Below are positions 5,580 to 6,868 of a stretch of 6,868 nucleotides of DNA, in pieces. The first letter of the stretch is position 1, and each line of letters opens with the position of its first letter. The stretch lies in NCBI GenBank assembly GCA_027306845.1, contig DAHUYY010000104.1:1-6868 (forward strand), given 5' to 3'. This DNA is from Vulcanimicrobiota bacterium. Lineage in GTDB: Bacteria > Vulcanimicrobiota > Vulcanimicrobiia > Vulcanimicrobiales > Vulcanimicrobiaceae. The translations under genes and the position numbers were made by a program. Under the pieces are notes generated by a model. That model was given only the letters and a program-made list of their open reading frames with translations, ran no database searches and was not told the origin of the DNA.

Positions 5580-6185
5580 GTGCGCGTCCTTGCGGTCTGT
5601 GCGACGAATTTCGAACGCGCGCGGATAGCGCTTCCCGAAAAAGTGCAAACGCTACTCTGCGGGGTCGGCCCGGTCGAAGCGGCAGCGCGTACGGCAGCTG
5701 CCCTCGTCGGCGAACGCTACGATCTCGTTCTCAATATCGGCATCGCCGGTGCCTTCGAAGGGCGTGCGGCGATCGGCGAGAGCTGCGTCGTCGCCGCCGA
5801 TTTCATCGAACTCGACCGCGAGAATGGGGAGGCGCTGCGCCTTCCACCGGGCGACCGCCTCTACCCGCGCGCGCAGAGCGACCCGTCGTTGGTCGAAATG
5901 CTCGCGGCGAGCGGCATTCCGCAGCGCACCGGCGTTACCGTCTCGCGCGTGACGACCGCAGCGAGCACCTGCGAGCGTCTCTCGGCGTTGGGAGCGGAGA
6001 TCGAGAGCATGGAGGGATTTGCGGTCTTGCGCGCCGCCGAACTCGCCCACGTCCGCGCGCTGGAACTACGCGGCATCTCCAACCTTGTCGGCCCGCGCGC
6101 GAGCGAAACGTGGAATGTCGCGGCGGCCTTCGCCGCGCTCGCCGACGCAACTCATCGCCTTTTCGCTTCCGTGGAGCCGACGTGA
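5580..6185 (+). CDS. mqnB: Futalosine hydrolase (MqnB)
   Basis: This 201-residue protein belongs to the nucleoside phosphorylase/hydrolase fold. It would cleave futalosine to hypoxanthine and dehypoxanthine futalosine, in the futalosine menaquinone pathway. It begins VRVLAVCATNFE, as MqnB does. CGVGPVEAA follows at the first loop, NIGIAGAF in the base-binding region, SMEGF with E145 (the ribose-binding glutamate region of this fold), and RGISNLVGPR near the end. I chose GTG 5580, although the frame is open further upstream across queE. GTG 5580 lies one base after the queE stop, has a weak GGGA at 5567-5570, and fits the family N-terminus; the upstream part is unlike any MqnB. The stop overlaps the mqnD start as GTGA. 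A general MTA/SAH nucleosidase is a weaker alternative, since adjacent mqnD supports MqnB. Confidence 0.9.
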   Translation: MRVLAVCATNFERARIALPEKVQTLLCGVGPVEAAARTAAALVGERYDLVLNIGIAGAFEGRAAIGESCVVAADFIELDRENGEALRLPPGDRLYPRAQSDPSLVEMLAASGIPQRTGVTVSRVTTAASTCERLSALGAEIESMEGFAVLRAAELAHVRALELRGISNLVGPRASETWNVAAAFAALADATHRLFASVEPT

Positions 6186-6868
6186 ACGACAGCATCGCCC
6201 TCGCCTACTCACCCTGCCCGAACGACACCTATATTTTCGACGCACTTACGAACGGATTGCTCCCCGATGCACCGCGCGTCAACGTCGTGTTGCTCGACAT
6301 CGACGAACTCAACGACGCCGCAGCTACGGCGCGCTATCCGCTTACGAAGGTGAGTTACGGTGCGATTCCTTACCTGATGCGCGACTACCGCCTCCTGCGT
6401 TCCGGAGGAGCGCTCGGCCGCGGTTGCGGCCCATTGGTGGTCGCTCGCCCCGACCGCGTTCATAGCTGGGCCTCGCTCGACGATCCGCTCGTCGCAATCC
6501 CCGGCGAGCGTACGACCGCTTTTCTCCTTCTCCAACTCGCGCTCGGGCGACGCCCGCGCACGCGCATCATGCGTTTCGATGCAATTGTCGGCGCGGTGGC
6601 GCGCGGCGAGATCGACGCAGGGCTCATCATCCACGAATCGCGTTTCACCTATCAGAACGCCGGTTTGCACGCATTGCTCGATCTCGGCGCGTGGTGGGAG
6701 GAGACGACCGGACGGGCGATTCCGCTCGGCGCGATTCTCGCGCGGCGCGACCTCGGCCGCGAACGGGCGCTGCAGATCGATGCCGCGGTGCGTGCTAGCC
6801 TGGCGTTCGCTCGCAACGATGAAGCGGCGATCATGCCGTACGTTCGCGAGCATGCTTTCGAGATGGAC
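6182..6868 (+). CDS. mqnD: 1,4-dihydroxy-6-naphthoate synthase (MqnD), 3' end missing
   Basis: This open frame runs 229 codons from GTG 6182 to the window edge. The usual length is about 270-285, so roughly the last 40-55 residues are missing. MqnD converts cyclic dehypoxanthine futalosine to 1,4-dihydroxy-6-naphthoate, late in the futalosine menaquinone route. Visible signatures are SPCPNDTYIFDAL near the N-terminus (10-22), KVSYGAIPYL, GRGCGPLVVA, IPGERTTAFLL, and IIHESRFTYQ with H151. H151 corresponds to the active-site histidine of the characterised Thermus enzyme. The fold is a periplasmic-binding-protein-like two-lobe fold, acting in the cytoplasm. GTG overlaps the mqnB stop, and GGAG at 6173-6176 is a good ribosome site. 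MqnA is related but lacks this N-terminal SPCPNDT pattern. mqnA and mqnC are not in the window. Confidence 0.93.
   Translation, partial: MNDSIALAYSPCPNDTYIFDALTNGLLPDAPRVNVVLLDIDELNDAAATARYPLTKVSYGAIPYLMRDYRLLRSGGALGRGCGPLVVARPDRVHSWASLDDPLVAIPGERTTAFLLLQLALGRRPRTRIMRFDAIVGAVARGEIDAGLIIHESRFTYQNAGLHALLDLGAWWEETTGRAIPLGAILARRDLGRERALQIDAAVRASLAFARNDEAAIMPYVREHAFEMD

Noticed and set aside
1..6868. Frequent GATC/CGATCG words across the window
   Set aside because: They are spread evenly through coding sequence and fit Asp/Ile/Arg codon choice in a GC-rich genome. There is no clustering that would suggest an origin or regulatory array.

Overview
The window is GC-rich, densely coded bacterial chromosome: genes lie tail to head or overlap, and almost no base is non-coding. 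It carries a branched-chain 2-oxoacid dehydrogenase operon, queuosine genes and futalosine-route menaquinone genes. This points to a free-living, menaquinone-using, high-GC bacterium that does not use the classical MenFDHCEB route. No phylum can be fixed from this sequence. A deep-branching high-GC lineage such as Eremiobacterota/Vulcanimicrobiota would fit, but that is only a guess. I see no mobile element, CRISPR array, tRNA or rRNA.

Region 1 (1-3663, + strand) is a 2-oxoacid dehydrogenase operon. It contains the last 67 codons of one E1-alpha gene, a complete second E1-alpha gene, E1-beta, and the lipoyl-bearing E2 acyltransferase. Motifs and overall sequence resemble the Bacillus branched-chain complex (BfmBAA/BfmBAB/BfmBB) more than pyruvate dehydrogenase. 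The two E1-alpha genes are tandem paralogs, about 52% identical over the last 63 residues without gaps. That is the most notable feature of the window. No E3 (dihydrolipoamide dehydrogenase) gene is visible.

Region 2 (3660-4535, - strand) is one convergent gene for a DUF4438-family protein of unknown function. Its stop codon overlaps the E2 stop codon within the four bases CTAG, leaving no room for a terminator between the genes.

Region 3 (4608-6868, + strand), divergent from the DUF4438 gene across 72 bp, is a tightly coupled four-gene run: queD, queE, mqnB, mqnD. The junctions are ATGA overlap, 1-bp gap and GTGA overlap. QueD and QueE carry out two successive steps to the 7-deazaguanine precursor CDG. 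MqnB and MqnD act in the futalosine menaquinone pathway. mqnD runs off the right edge. mqnB and mqnD both start with GTG, and the true mqnB start is well inside a longer open frame.

I find no convincing wholly new system. The best leads are the duplicated E1-alpha, the A-rich leader of E2, the zero-spacing convergent stop codons, the short hairpin between the Shine-Dalgarno sequence and start codon of the DUF4438 gene, and a T7 slippery sequence in queE that lies in a stretch where the mqnB frame is also open.
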